Shown here in pieces: positions 37,782 to 47,302 of a stretch of 64,000 nucleotides of DNA; the first letter of the stretch is position 1; each line of letters starts with the position of its first letter. The stretch spans positions 682,001 to 746,000 of the forward strand of contig CAXXHV010000002.1 in assembly GCA_963678575.2 (NCBI GenBank), in the 5' to 3' direction. Under the pieces are notes generated by a model that was not told where the DNA came from, did not search any database, and was given only the letters and a program-made list of their open reading frames with translations. This DNA is from Pleomorphochaeta sp963678575 (GTDB taxonomy: Bacteria > Spirochaetota > Spirochaetia > Sphaerochaetales > Sphaerochaetaceae). Position numbers and translations under genes: made by a program.

Positions 37782-38704
37782 AAATCTTTTTCTATTTCCT
37801 GTAAATTGAATGGAGTAGTTTGATAAACAAAATAATTGAGCCAGTTGCTAAATAATAAATTAGCATGGGAACGCCAGCTTACAATTGGTTCATTATTTGG
37901 ATCATCATTTGGGAAATAATTTTTTGGTATTTCTATATCTAATCCTTTATTAAAATCTCTAAGATATTCTTGTTTTAGGGTATCTCTATCATATTCGCAA
38001 TGTCCAGTTATGAAAATTTGTTTTCCTTTATCACTAGAGATTGCATAAATTCCGGCTTCATCTGAATATGCTAAAATTTCTAATTCTTTACAATTATTTA
38101 TGCTTTCAACACTTATTGTTGTGTGTCTGCTGTGTGGAGCAGAGAAGATTTCATCAAAACCCCTTAACAAAATAGGGTGTTTGTAAACAACTTTATGATG
38201 ATATATTCCAAAAAGTTTTTTATCTAATGGGATTTTATTAATATTGTAATGGTAATATAGTCCAGCTTGAGCTCCCCAACATATATGAAGAGTTGAATGA
38301 ACATGTTTTTTTGACCATTCCATTATTTTACATAATTCATCCCAATATGTAACTTCTTCAAAAGGAAGATGTTCAACAGGAGCTCCAGTAATAATCATGC
38401 CATCATAGTAATTGTTTTTTATAGAATCAAATGTTTGATAAAAAGATAGCATATGGTCACTACTAATATTTTTTGAAACATGAGAGGTCATTTGAATTAA
38501 ATCTAATTCAACTTGAAGTGGTGTATTCCCTAAAAGTCTCGATAATTGTGTTTCAGTGTTAATTTTAGTAGGCATTAAATTAATCAAAGCTATCTTTAAT
38601 GGACGAATATCTTGAGTGTATGCTCTGTTTTCATCCATTACAAAGATATTTTCGCTTTCTAAAATTGCTTTAGCTGGTAGATCATTTGGTATTCTTATTG
38701 GCAT
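37778..38704 (-). CDS. metAA: Homoserine O-acetyltransferase (MetA family)
   Basis: A 308-residue MetA-family acyltransferase. The acyl-thioester Cys142 (ICWGAQAG), His235 and Glu237 (GHCEYD) are all in the canonical positions. Residue 111 is Glu (GAPVEHLPF), the residue shown in Bacillus cereus MetA to give acetyl-CoA specificity; Gly111 gives succinyl-CoA. So I predict O-acetylhomoserine as product. It overlaps metY (TAATG), whose enzyme uses O-acetylhomoserine, which agrees. Confidence 0.93.
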   Translation of the reverse strand: MPIRIPNDLPAKAILESENIFVMDENRAYTQDIRPLKIALINLMPTKINTETQLSRLLGNTPLQVELDLIQMTSHVSKNISSDHMLSFYQTFDSIKNNYYDGMIITGAPVEHLPFEEVTYWDELCKIMEWSKKHVHSTLHICWGAQAGLYYHYNINKIPLDKKLFGIYHHKVVYKHPILLRGFDEIFSAPHSRHTTISVESINNCKELEILAYSDEAGIYAISSDKGKQIFITGHCEYDRDTLKQEYLRDFNKGLDIEIPKNYFPNDDPNNEPIVSWRSHANLLFSNWLNYFVYQTTPFNLQEIEKDF

Positions 38705-39987
38705 TAGTTCACCTTTTTAAGAGCTTGTTCAATGTCTTCAATTATATCATCTATATCTTCAATTCCAACACTTAATCTAATGAAATTAGAACTAATTCCA
38801 CTATTTTCTAATTGAATATCTGTTAATTGTCTATGAGTTGTTGAAGCAGGATGTAAAACCGAAGTTCTTGCATCTGCAACATGTACCACGATTCTAGCTA
38901 ATTTCAAACTATCCATAAAGATTTGAGCATTTTTTCTTCCACCTTTAATTCCAAAAGAAACAACACCACTTGAATAGCCTTTATCAAGATATTTCTGGGC
39001 TTTTTCATAAGAAGGATCAGACTCAAGTCCTGGATAATTAACATATTCTATTTTTTCATTGTTTTGTAAATACTTGGCTACAGCTAGAGCATTTGTACTA
39101 TGTCTTTCAATACGCAATGCTAATGTTTCTAGACCAATATTTAGTAAAAAAGCTGTAATTGGTTGAGGGGTTGAGCCTAAATCTCTCATTAATTGAGTTC
39201 TAGCTTTTACAATGAAAGCCGCATTTTTAAAACTTTCTGTATATATTACTCCATGATATGACTCATCTGGTTCTGTAAGTTGTGGATATTTATTATCAAC
39301 TGTCCAATCAAATTTTCCAGAATCTACAATAACTCCACCAACTACTATTGCATGCCCATCCATATATTTTGTAGTTGAATGAACAACAATATCAGCTCCA
39401 AATTCAAAAGGTCTACATAAAATTGGTGTTGCAAAAGTATTATCAATTATTAATGGAACTTTATTGTTATGGGCAATTTGTGCATATTTTTCAATATCGA
39501 GTACGGTTAAAGCTGGGTTTGCAATTGTTTCACCAAATAATAATCTAGTTTTTTCATCAAATAATGAATTTATTTCAGAATCATTCATAGATGGAGTGAT
39601 AAATCTTGTTTCTATTCCCATTTTTTTCAAAGTTACTGAAAAAAGATTTGTTGTGCCTCCATAAATTGTAGAAAGAGATACTATATTATCACCTGATTCT
39701 GCAATATTTAAGATTGAAATTAATGATGCAGCTTGACCGGAGGAAGTACACATAGCTCCAATACCACCTTCAAGTTCAGCTATTTTCTTTTCTACCAATG
39801 CAACTGTTGGATTTGATATCCTAGTATACATATGTCCTTCTTTTGAAAGATCAAATAATTGTGCCAATTCTTCAGAACTGTCATATTTGTATGTTGTACT
39901 TTGATAAATTGGGAGTTGACTCGGTTCTCCATTTTTAGGTTGGTATCCACCTTGAATACATTTTGTGTTTATTTTATAATTTTTCAT
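38704..39987 (-). CDS. metY: O-acetylhomoserine sulfhydrylase
   Basis: A 427-residue PLP enzyme of the Cys/Met metabolism family. The PLP lysine is Lys207 in HSTTKYMDG; SSGQAA (82-87) contacts the phosphate, and the extended loops near 235-250 and LGSTPQP match the homocysteine-forming MetY branch rather than cystathionine gamma-synthase. It converts O-acetylhomoserine and sulfide to homocysteine. It is upstream of metA in a two-gene operon. GGAGGAAC precedes the ATG. I saw no SAM riboswitch in the 117-bp upstream gap. Confidence 0.94.
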   Translation of the reverse strand: MKNYKINTKCIQGGYQPKNGEPSQLPIYQSTTYKYDSSEELAQLFDLSKEGHMYTRISNPTVALVEKKIAELEGGIGAMCTSSGQAASLISILNIAESGDNIVSLSTIYGGTTNLFSVTLKKMGIETRFITPSMNDSEINSLFDEKTRLLFGETIANPALTVLDIEKYAQIAHNNKVPLIIDNTFATPILCRPFEFGADIVVHSTTKYMDGHAIVVGGVIVDSGKFDWTVDNKYPQLTEPDESYHGVIYTESFKNAAFIVKARTQLMRDLGSTPQPITAFLLNIGLETLALRIERHSTNALAVAKYLQNNEKIEYVNYPGLESDPSYEKAQKYLDKGYSSGVVSFGIKGGRKNAQIFMDSLKLARIVVHVADARTSVLHPASTTHRQLTDIQLENSGISSNFIRLSVGIEDIDDIIEDIEQALKKVN

Positions 39988-40104
39988 AGTTCCTCCGAAT
40001 ATAAAAAGATTAGTTTAAAATAACATACTTAATTATCTTGAACAATACATATATTTAAAAAATGTATAAAAAATGAATATATATTTAGTATATGTATAGA
40101 TATG

Positions 40105-40884
40105 TTAACACCAAGCTGAATAAATTTCATTTTTCTTAGCTACATATACTTTTTGCCCATATAACGATGATAAAACACTTTCTGTTAGAAGATCTTCTTT
40201 CTTTCCTTGCGCAAATATATATCCATCTTTCATTAATATTATTTTTTGAATTTCTGGTAGTATTTGCGATAACTCATGAGTAATCATTACAATAGTTCTA
40301 TCTTTATCTATGGCTTTTTTCAAAGCAGCTCTATAGTGACTTCTTGAAGGGAAATCTAATCCACTTGCAGCTTCATCTAATAGTAATAGTTTGGGATTAT
40401 GGACTAAGGCTCTTGCTAATAATACCCTTTGAGCTTCTCCTGTTGATAAAGATTTCATTGTTTTATCTTTAAGATGATTGCAAAAGTTATCTACTAGAGC
40501 GATGTCTGTATTAATCCAATCTTCTGCTGTAACATTATGATGAAAATCTATTCCTATTGAAGAAAAAATACCACTTGCAACTACTTCATTAACTTTATAA
40601 GTGGTATTACACATTTGAAATATTAATTGTGAAACAACCCCAATGTTTTGTCTTAATTCATCTTTGCTGATTTTTAGTTTATTAAATCTTTTAATTAGTA
40701 AATTTTCACTCCAAAGAGGATGTATTTCCATGGAACAAATGTTTAATAGCGTAGACTTTCCAGCACCATTTGGTCCTAATATTGCTATATGTTCACCTTT
40801 GTTTATTTCTAGTGATACGTCATTTAAAATATACTTGTCATTTCTTCTTACATTGGCATGCTTAATAGTAATTAAATTTTCCAT
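40105..40884 (-). CDS. ABC transporter ATP-binding protein (YlmA/ModF-like)
   Basis: A 259-residue stand-alone ATPase. Walker A GPNGAGKST (37-45), signature LSTGEAQR (variant of LSGGQ, about 144-151), Walker B LLLLDEAASGLD and a His switch (ITHE). The closest architecture is YlmA/ModF-type ATPases with no permease partner, and none is present here. It may have a non-transport role. No clear Shine-Dalgarno; a TATTTT box ends 6 nt before the ATG. Confidence 0.88.
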   Translation of the reverse strand: MENLITIKHANVRRNDKYILNDVSLEINKGEHIAILGPNGAGKSTLLNICSMEIHPLWSENLLIKRFNKLKISKDELRQNIGVVSQLIFQMCNTTYKVNEVVASGIFSSIGIDFHHNVTAEDWINTDIALVDNFCNHLKDKTMKSLSTGEAQRVLLARALVHNPKLLLLDEAASGLDFPSRSHYRAALKKAIDKDRTIVMITHELSQILPEIQKIILMKDGYIFAQGKKEDLLTESVLSSLYGQKVYVAKKNEIYSAWC

Positions 40885-40925
40885 ATTTTTAAAATAACAT
40901 TTTTATTTATATAATTTAAGTACAT

Positions 40926-42113
40926 TTAAATAATATAAGGTAAAATATTTTTTTCTTGAGCCTTCCTAATACTCTCTAATGCTGAATCTTCAATATGTGA
41001 ATATATGTTTGATAATTGTTCACTAGAGTGACCTATTGTTAATCTAAGGATATATTCATCAACACTTCCTCTAAGTAAGGTGTTTGCCATGTGTCTTAAT
41101 GAGTGAAAAGAAATATTTCTTTTTTCTATTTCTTCTTTACTTAGTGTATTAGAATCAATTAAAGCCTTAATAAATCTCGAATTAAAATAATGAGAGGAAA
41201 TTCTTTTACCTTTTTTTTTGCTTGAAAAAATTAAATTATTTTCAAGATGAGTGTGTGAATATGAAATTAATTTATTACAAAGATCTTCTGGACAAGGTAC
41301 TATTCTACTTTTCTTTCCTTTTGGGATTTTTGTTTTAGCAATATTTGCATAAGCTCTATCAATTACTATTGTTCCATTTTTAATTTGATCTGTAGTTAGT
41401 GCTCTTAATTCACCACTTCGCATTCCTGTAACTAAGGCTAATGAAATTGATAAGTAAGGAAGAGGGTCTTTAAGTGATTTTAAATATGATATTAATTGCT
41501 TTGTTTCATCATTGCTTAAAATACCTCGCACTTTTATGTTTTTTCTTATTGATTCAACTTTGGTTGGTTGATTATATGGTAATAAATTGTCTTTTTTTGC
41601 ATATTCTAGGGCTTGAGAGAGTGAATTCATTATTTGATTAATAGATGTTGAACTAAGTTTTTTTTTAAGAATCAATTTGGTTTGAATTTCTTCTAAAAAG
41701 GCAAGATTAACTTCTGATACTAAAAATGAGTCATTTAACAAAGGAATTATATGGTTTTCTATGGCATTTCTACGAGTAGAAACATAATCTGGTGATATAG
41801 AATCCTTGTCTAATAGAATCTTTCTTGAAAAATAGGGGCTTTTATTAAAGTCAAAAAAATTAAGAAGGTATTTCTTCAAGGTTAATTCTTTTCTAGTATT
41901 AAAAATGAGATTGCTATCTAATGCTTTTTGAGCAATTATTGTAGCTTCTTCTAATCTATTTACATGTTCAAATCCTAGATTTAACTTTTGCTTTAATTTG
42001 TCTATGCTTTTTTTGGTTCCACGTTTGTTGGTTATCGGATCTCTATACATAACATAAAAACTCATTATTTCTTTGTTTTTGATTCTACATAGTGTAAATG
42101 GCGTATAGTTCAT
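40926..42113 (-). CDS. Tyrosine recombinase (phage-type integrase)
   Basis: A 395-residue tyrosine recombinase with an N-terminal arm/SAM-like DNA-binding region (1-180) and a catalytic domain with R232 (TGMRSGEL), basic KIPKGKKSR near 265, H337-R340 (HSLRH), H362 (GHSSEQ) and nucleophile Tyr371. All catalytic residues are intact. Shine-Dalgarno AGGAAG. No excisionase, phage or conjugation genes and no tRNA flank it, so it is a stray integrase or the last part of an element. An AT-rich gene-free stretch lies upstream. Confidence 0.93.
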   Translation of the reverse strand: MNYTPFTLCRIKNKEIMSFYVMYRDPITNKRGTKKSIDKLKQKLNLGFEHVNRLEEATIIAQKALDSNLIFNTRKELTLKKYLLNFFDFNKSPYFSRKILLDKDSISPDYVSTRRNAIENHIIPLLNDSFLVSEVNLAFLEEIQTKLILKKKLSSTSINQIMNSLSQALEYAKKDNLLPYNQPTKVESIRKNIKVRGILSNDETKQLISYLKSLKDPLPYLSISLALVTGMRSGELRALTTDQIKNGTIVIDRAYANIAKTKIPKGKKSRIVPCPEDLCNKLISYSHTHLENNLIFSSKKKGKRISSHYFNSRFIKALIDSNTLSKEEIEKRNISFHSLRHMANTLLRGSVDEYILRLTIGHSSEQLSNIYSHIEDSALESIRKAQEKNILPYII

Positions 42114-42216
42114 TGCTCACTTCCTGTATAATTTTTTTCTCATATGCTCAATTATATGCTCAAATTAATAAAAAGTCTATAAAAAAAATGATTTAAATAA
42201 TTATTATAAATAACGT

Positions 42217-42250
42217 AAATAGGTTAATTATATCAAAAAATAGGTTAATT
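42217..42250 (+). repeat. Direct repeats AAATAGGTTAATT upstream of integrase
   Basis: AAATAGGTTAATT occurs at 42217-42229 and 42238-42250, start to start 21 bp (two helical turns), about 105 bp before the integrase ATG. This is how integrase arm-type or regulator sites are usually spaced. Confidence 0.5.
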
Positions 42251-42656
42251 TAAAGAAATAATATTCTTACTTATATAAAGTAAGTACAAAAAATATGACT
42301 AACATTATTTTGATTGCATAAAATATGTATATTCATTTTATATTCATAATATATACTAAAATTTTATTAATATTTTTTTGATAAAATTTATAATCTAAAA
42401 TATTGTTTTTTAATAAAAATTTATATTAATTATTTATTATATTTATAATTAGATAAAATTTATTATAAAATAAAAAATTATTAAAGTATTTTTTTATCAA
42501 AATTTTATTATCAAATAATTATACAATAAATTTAATATTTAATATTTAATACAAATGTTATATCAAATTATTTTGATATTTTAATAGATAATAATTTATC
42601 GAATAAATAAACTTGTTATAACAAATTTTATTGAAAAAATATTTTTTAAAAAAAAT

Positions 42657-42676
42657 AAACCCAATTAATTGGGTTT
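42657..42676 (-). terminator. Intrinsic terminator of the P-loop protein gene
   Basis: AAACCC/GGGTTT around an AATTAATT centre (a 20-nt palindrome), followed on the minus strand by ATTTTTTTT. It lies 37 nt after the stop of the FlaR-like gene. Confidence 0.75.
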
Positions 42677-42713
42677 GCTATTTAAGAAAAAAGAGGGTTG
42701 GTATAAAACCTTA

Positions 42714-43226
42714 TTATTTTTGAGTATTTAAATTACTCATAAAAGTTTTTATATTTTTTTTATTTGATAATATTATTAGATTTGTATAATTTTCCTTATT
42801 ATTAAGGAACTTTTCTTTCATTAATAAGTTTTGTTGTTTATTCCATTTTATTAAATCAATAACTTGTTTTAGAGTTTCTTTTTTGTTTGGGTGTTCTATT
42901 CCTAATTTTCTTTTAATAAATCGAAAAATTATTCTTTTATTCAATGTTATGCTATTTATATTTAGGTAAATTAACTTATCAGCTAGCTGAAAACCTTTTG
43001 CTGGCCAAGAAATATAAGCTCCTTCAATAATCCATGATTTTTTATTTAATACTTCATTATATAAGTTATTTCTTATCTTCTCATCTCGTTTATTATTAAA
43101 AGACAGTTTTGTATTTTCCCAGAATAAATCATCCAGGTTAGTTGGCACAATATTTAACGTTTTTGATAATTCATTTGATAATGTTGTTTTACCGGATCCG
43201 GAAGGTCCTATTATATATAATTTCAT
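42714..43226 (-). CDS. FlaR-like P-loop nucleotide kinase homologue
   Basis: A 170-residue P-loop NTPase of the 'DNA topology modulation protein FlaR'/adenylate-kinase-like group. Walker A GPSGSGKTTLS (7-17), TNLDDLFWENTKLSF (34-48) and WIIEGAYISWPAKGFQLADKLIYLNI are family blocks. No verified substrate; it may be a small-molecule kinase. AGGAT precedes the ATG. Transcribed alone, ending in an intrinsic terminator. Confidence 0.82.
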   Translation of the reverse strand: MKLYIIGPSGSGKTTLSNELSKTLNIVPTNLDDLFWENTKLSFNNKRDEKIRNNLYNEVLNKKSWIIEGAYISWPAKGFQLADKLIYLNINSITLNKRIIFRFIKRKLGIEHPNKKETLKQVIDLIKWNKQQNLLMKEKFLNNKENYTNLIILSNKKNIKTFMSNLNTQK

Positions 43227-43338
43227 AGATATATCCTAAATTTTTCTGACTTGATTTATAGTTTATATTATATTTTATAATATTGTTTGAACCTATAACC
43301 TATTTTTTTATACAATTTTGTTATTAGTAAATTGTTTT

Positions 43339-43392
43339 ATGTATAATAACTTAATATAATGTTTAGAAAACATATAATAAGTTATTATACAT
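43339..43392. repeat. 15-bp perfect inverted repeat upstream of DUF4180 gene
   Basis: ATGTATAATAACTTA (43339-43353) and TAAGTTATTATACAT (43378-43392) are exact complements, and the inner ATGTTT/AAACAT extend the pairing. It sits 36 nt before the DUF4180 ATG, in the promoter region or leader. Confidence 0.5.
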
Positions 43393-43427
43393 GTCAATAT
43401 ATTTTTATAAAGGAGTTATGAGTTGTA

Positions 43428-43784
43428 ATGGAGTATTTAACAAATAATGGAATAAATATTGCTGTTGTTGAAAAAGAGTTTATTATAAACGAAATTCAAG
43501 ATGCATTAGATCTGATGGCTGACGCAAAATATATAGGTAATTCTACAACTATTATTGCTTATACGGAATCATTTATAAATTCTTTTTTTGATTTGAAGAG
43601 TCAATTTGCTGGTAATTTATTACAGAAATTTTCTACTTACAATGTTAGATTAGCAATTGTTGGTGATATTAGTAAATATCTTAAAAGCAAAGCTTTTTCT
43701 GACTTCGTTTATGAATGTAATAAATCTAATCATATACTTTGGGTAAATGATCTTGATACTGCAATTAATATTTTGACAAAATAG
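43428..43784 (+). CDS. DUF4180 protein
   Basis: A 118-residue single-domain DUF4180 protein. Typical blocks are DALDLMADAKYIGNSTTIIAY, FINSFFDLKSQFAGNLLQKFSTYNVRLAIVGD (in two parts) and ASSNRGDTIWFV-like end, here NHILWVNDLDTAI. Function unknown. AAGGAG lies 12 nt before the ATG, slightly long; an out-of-frame ATG at 43418 would give only nine codons. It is preceded by the long inverted repeat and ends 3 nt from the convergent sbcC. Confidence 0.85.
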   Translation: MEYLTNNGINIAVVEKEFIINEIQDALDLMADAKYIGNSTTIIAYTESFINSFFDLKSQFAGNLLQKFSTYNVRLAIVGDISKYLKSKAFSDFVYECNKSNHILWVNDLDTAINILTK

Positions 43785-43787
43785 TAT

Positions 43788-46700
43788 TTATGATATTTTT
43801 TTTATACCAGGTCCTGAAAGTGAAGAGGTTGCATCGCCATTTTCTTGTACTTTGATTTGAGATCTTATTCTATCATGAAGTAATGTTACATGAGATATTA
43901 AACCAATTACTTTACCGGATTTTGTTAAATTATCAATAGCTTCTAAGGCTTGTGTTAATGTCTCTTCATCTAAAGTTCCAAATCCCTCATCTAAGAATAG
44001 TGTTTCTATTGAAACTTTCTTATTCAATAAATCACTTAAGCCTAAAGCCAGTGAGAAAGATATAATGAATGATTCCCCACCTGATAAATTGCTTACAGGT
44101 CGCCTAATTGCAGCACTGTATTTATCTATTACTCCTAGCTCAAGGGACGTTGCATTAATTTCATTTTGGATTCTATATAATTCATATCGAGGAAAAAGTT
44201 CAATTAGTTTTTGATTTGTATTATGTATTAGGTACTCTAGAGTAATTGCTTGAGCGATTTCTTTGAATCTTTTACCATCTGAACTTCCAATTGCTGTATT
44301 TAGGATTTCCCATTTATTAACTACGTTTTGTTGACTTGTAATAAATGTCTCTTTCTCTTTAATTTTACTTCTATTTAATTCATTTGCTTTTAATTCTTGA
44401 TCTAGAATAGTTTTTTGCTTAATTGCTTCATCTCTATTGGTTTGTAGCTCAATTTGTTTCTCTTTAGCAGATTCTTCTGTAATTTTGACATTTTTGGACT
44501 CAAGTTCAGTTTTTTCTTTATCAATATCTTTCAATAAAGTTTTATATTCGATTTCTTTATTTTCATATTCTTTAATTGCATTTTGTAAAGAGAGTTTGTC
44601 TTCGTCACCTAAATTATAGGATAGGGCAGTTTCAATGGAATCTATTTCATTTGATTTTAAAGATGATTCTATATTATTTTTTAAGTTAGATATTTTTTCT
44701 TTTTGATTACTAATACTTTTTTGTTTATGTTTTATATTTTCACTTATTTTAATTACAGAATCATTAATTGGTGATAATTCTGCTTCATTACTATCTATTT
44801 GTTTGTTAAGTTCTCTTATTATTTTGTTTTGATTGTCTAATTCTATATCGCAATCCTTTTCTCCAAATAGTTTTACTCTAGAATCCTTAAGTTCTTTAAT
44901 AGAATTTTTTAAAGATATCTTATTTTCTTTAATACTATTTATTAAAGTTTCTATTTCTTTTTTAGAATTTTTATCTTGGTAAATTGTTTTTTCTAATTCT
45001 TTAATTTCTTCACTTAAAGATTTTATTGCTTTAGTGTTATCATTATATTCATAAAATAACGTGTTTAGTTCTTTATAAGACTTATAAATGATAAAATCAT
45101 CTAAAGTGGCTTTTATTGTTTTAATTTCAGATTCAAAATCTTTAATTGATTTTTCATAATTTTTTAGTGCTATTTTATTGTTATTCTTGTTTGTTTCAGC
45201 AATTTTTAAATCTGTTTGGGTTTTGTTAAATTTTGGATTTATTTCAAAAATAGCTTTATTTAATTCTTTAATTCGAGTTTGATTTTTAGTTAAAGATTTA
45301 ACCTCTTTGTCTAATAAATCAAGCATATTTGTAATTTCATTTTTATAAGTTTCTAATGGATAGATTTCTTTTATTAAATCATTTGTTAAAGTAGATTTTA
45401 GTTGGTCTTTTTGAATTAATATTGAGGATATCTCTGTAGTTAAGTTAGAAATTTGAGTAAGTACTTTATCAGAGTCTTTTATAAGATTATCATGTACTTT
45501 TTGTGCCTTATCTAATTCTGAAGTATCACCTGTGGTAATAGCTGGATGCTCAGTTGACCCACAAAGAGGGCAAGGTTTTCCCTCTTCAACTATATGTGCA
45601 TAACTCTTTAATCCAACTATTTCTCTTTGCAAATCAATAATCTTTTGTTGAGATTTTAGTTTATCCCTATAATTTTCTAATTCAGTTTCTAAGAGTGATT
45701 CTTTATTATTTTTTTCAATTAAATTTTTTTCATTTTCATAGTATTGTTTATAATTTATTAATGAAGTTGTTAATTGTGAAATATAATTGTTTTTCTTAGT
45801 AACTAAGTCAGTAATTTCTTCATAAGATAATTCATAAGCTTCTAACTCATCTTTTAAAGCAGTAACTTCTTTATTAGTGTCATTGTATTTTTTTTCTTGA
45901 GTTATATAAATTTTGAGAAGTTGAGAAGATTTTTCTTTTTCTTTTAATAAATTTTCTTCAGTTTCCGTTTTTTTAGTTTTAAGATTAATATATTTTTCTA
46001 AAGTATCTAAAATTGACTCTTGGTTATTTTCATATTTTTTTAGATTCTTATGCTCTTTAATATATATTTTAGCTACATCCAATTTGGTTTGTTTTATATC
46101 TTTTTTTTGTGTATTTTCTATAATTGCTTTATCAAGGTTTGCATATTTTTCTTCATTGTTTTTAAGATTATTATTAATATTTTCTAAATTAGATGTTTCA
46201 ATTTTAATATCACTATCTAAAGTTCTAACTTTTTTAATTATAGAATTTAATTTGTCTAAATTATTTTCTTCATTTTTTTTGTTTTTATTTAATTCTTCTT
46301 TATTTTTTAATAGTTTTTTCTGTAAATCTTTATTCTCTTTCTCTTTTGATACTAATTCTTTTTCTTCTTTTTCAGCATCTTTTTTTTCTGCTTCACAGTT
46401 TATTAATTCATTGTTTTTGGTAATTATATTAATAACTTTATTATAGTTTTCTATTTTTGATACTTGTTGAATATGAGTTTCTTTTTGATCTTCTAAATCT
46501 TTATTTAATTTAGATAAAGATTCTTCTTTTAGTTTTAAATCATTTAATTTACTGTAATAATTTATAATAGATTCTAGGTTTTTCAATTCCTTGTTTATGG
46601 TATTTATATTATCTTGAAATTCTTGAATTTGTTTATTTCTGTATTCTATATCTTCATCACTTAATAATTCTATATCTCCAATTTGTTGTTTTAGGTTTTC

Positions 46701-47300
46701 AAGTATTTGTTTTTCATTTTTATGATGTTCGAATACTCTTTTGCTTATTGCACTATATATTTGAGTACCTGTAATTTGTTCTAAAATAGAGGCTTTTTCC
46801 TCTTTTGAAGCTTTTAAAAATAAATCAAAGCTACCTTGAGCAAGCATAACTGTTTTACTAAATTGGTTAAAATTTAAGCCTATTATTTTTTCAGTATCGA
46901 TAGCAATTGAGGAAGGACTATTATTTAGCACTTTATTTGTTGATACCTCAGTTAATGTGGTTCTTTGTGTTTGGAGGTTTCCTGCTGCTAAATTCCTAGA
47001 TTTATGTTGACTAAATGTAGCAATATATTTTTTGCCTTTTACAGAAAATGTAACTTGGGAGCTACATTCTCCACTATGCTTATTCATTAATTCATTTGTT
47101 GTCCCAGTAATTTTCCCTTGTCTTGAGGTCTCCCCATATAAAGCTAAGGTAATTGCATCAAATATGGATGATTTACCACTACCAGTTTTACCAGTAATTA
47201 AAAAGATATTTTCACGAGTTAATTCAGGGTTATCAAAATCAATTTCCCAACTCCCTTTTAATGAATTTATATTTTCAAATTTTAAATTATGTATCTTCAT
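43788..47300 (-). CDS. sbcC: SbcC, ATPase of the SbcCD nuclease
   Basis: A 1170-residue SMC-like ATPase. Walker A GKTGSGKSS (37-45), long coiled coils (about 190-560 and 600-990), a zinc hook C577-P-L-C580 at the apex, ABC signature NLSGGES near 1075 and Walker B ETLFLDEGFGTLD near 1110. With SbcD it opens DNA hairpins and double-strand ends. Only 2 nt separate it from sbcD. The very Lys/Glu-rich coiled coil produces long empty frames on the other strand, which are not genes. Confidence 0.96.
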   Translation of the reverse strand: MKIHNLKFENINSLKGSWEIDFDNPELTRENIFLITGKTGSGKSSIFDAITLALYGETSRQGKITGTTNELMNKHSGECSSQVTFSVKGKKYIATFSQHKSRNLAAGNLQTQRTTLTEVSTNKVLNNSPSSIAIDTEKIIGLNFNQFSKTVMLAQGSFDLFLKASKEEKASILEQITGTQIYSAISKRVFEHHKNEKQILENLKQQIGDIELLSDEDIEYRNKQIQEFQDNINTINKELKNLESIINYYSKLNDLKLKEESLSKLNKDLEDQKETHIQQVSKIENYNKVINIITKNNELINCEAEKKDAEKEEKELVSKEKENKDLQKKLLKNKEELNKNKKNEENNLDKLNSIIKKVRTLDSDIKIETSNLENINNNLKNNEEKYANLDKAIIENTQKKDIKQTKLDVAKIYIKEHKNLKKYENNQESILDTLEKYINLKTKKTETEENLLKEKEKSSQLLKIYITQEKKYNDTNKEVTALKDELEAYELSYEEITDLVTKKNNYISQLTTSLINYKQYYENEKNLIEKNNKESLLETELENYRDKLKSQQKIIDLQREIVGLKSYAHIVEEGKPCPLCGSTEHPAITTGDTSELDKAQKVHDNLIKDSDKVLTQISNLTTEISSILIQKDQLKSTLTNDLIKEIYPLETYKNEITNMLDLLDKEVKSLTKNQTRIKELNKAIFEINPKFNKTQTDLKIAETNKNNNKIALKNYEKSIKDFESEIKTIKATLDDFIIYKSYKELNTLFYEYNDNTKAIKSLSEEIKELEKTIYQDKNSKKEIETLINSIKENKISLKNSIKELKDSRVKLFGEKDCDIELDNQNKIIRELNKQIDSNEAELSPINDSVIKISENIKHKQKSISNQKEKISNLKNNIESSLKSNEIDSIETALSYNLGDEDKLSLQNAIKEYENKEIEYKTLLKDIDKEKTELESKNVKITEESAKEKQIELQTNRDEAIKQKTILDQELKANELNRSKIKEKETFITSQQNVVNKWEILNTAIGSSDGKRFKEIAQAITLEYLIHNTNQKLIELFPRYELYRIQNEINATSLELGVIDKYSAAIRRPVSNLSGGESFIISFSLALGLSDLLNKKVSIETLFLDEGFGTLDEETLTQALEAIDNLTKSGKVIGLISHVTLLHDRIRSQIKVQENGDATSSLSGPGIKKIS

Positions 47301-47302
47301 AT

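Larger units (their letters stand above)
42114..42713. other. Gene-free, extremely AT-rich stretch next to the integrase
   Basis: Nearly 600 bp of almost only A and T, with no frame I can support. It contains a pair of direct repeats (42217-42250), many AT palindromes, and a terminator at its right end. It is consistent with an integrase binding region or the scar of a deleted element, but composition alone is weak evidence. Confidence 0.5.

Noticed and set aside
39988..40104. A SAM riboswitch ahead of metY
   Set aside because: The 117-bp gap is AT-only in character and lacks the conserved SAM-I helices and AGA/GG core.
40926..43226. A prophage or integrative element around the integrase
   Set aside because: No structural, replication, relaxase or excision genes, and no tRNA attachment site; only the recombinase is supported.
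46084..46446. Long open frames on the strand opposite sbcC
   Set aside because: They are mirror images of the Lys/Glu-rich coiled coil of SbcC: Phe/Ser/Leu-rich, without Shine-Dalgarno or family resemblance.
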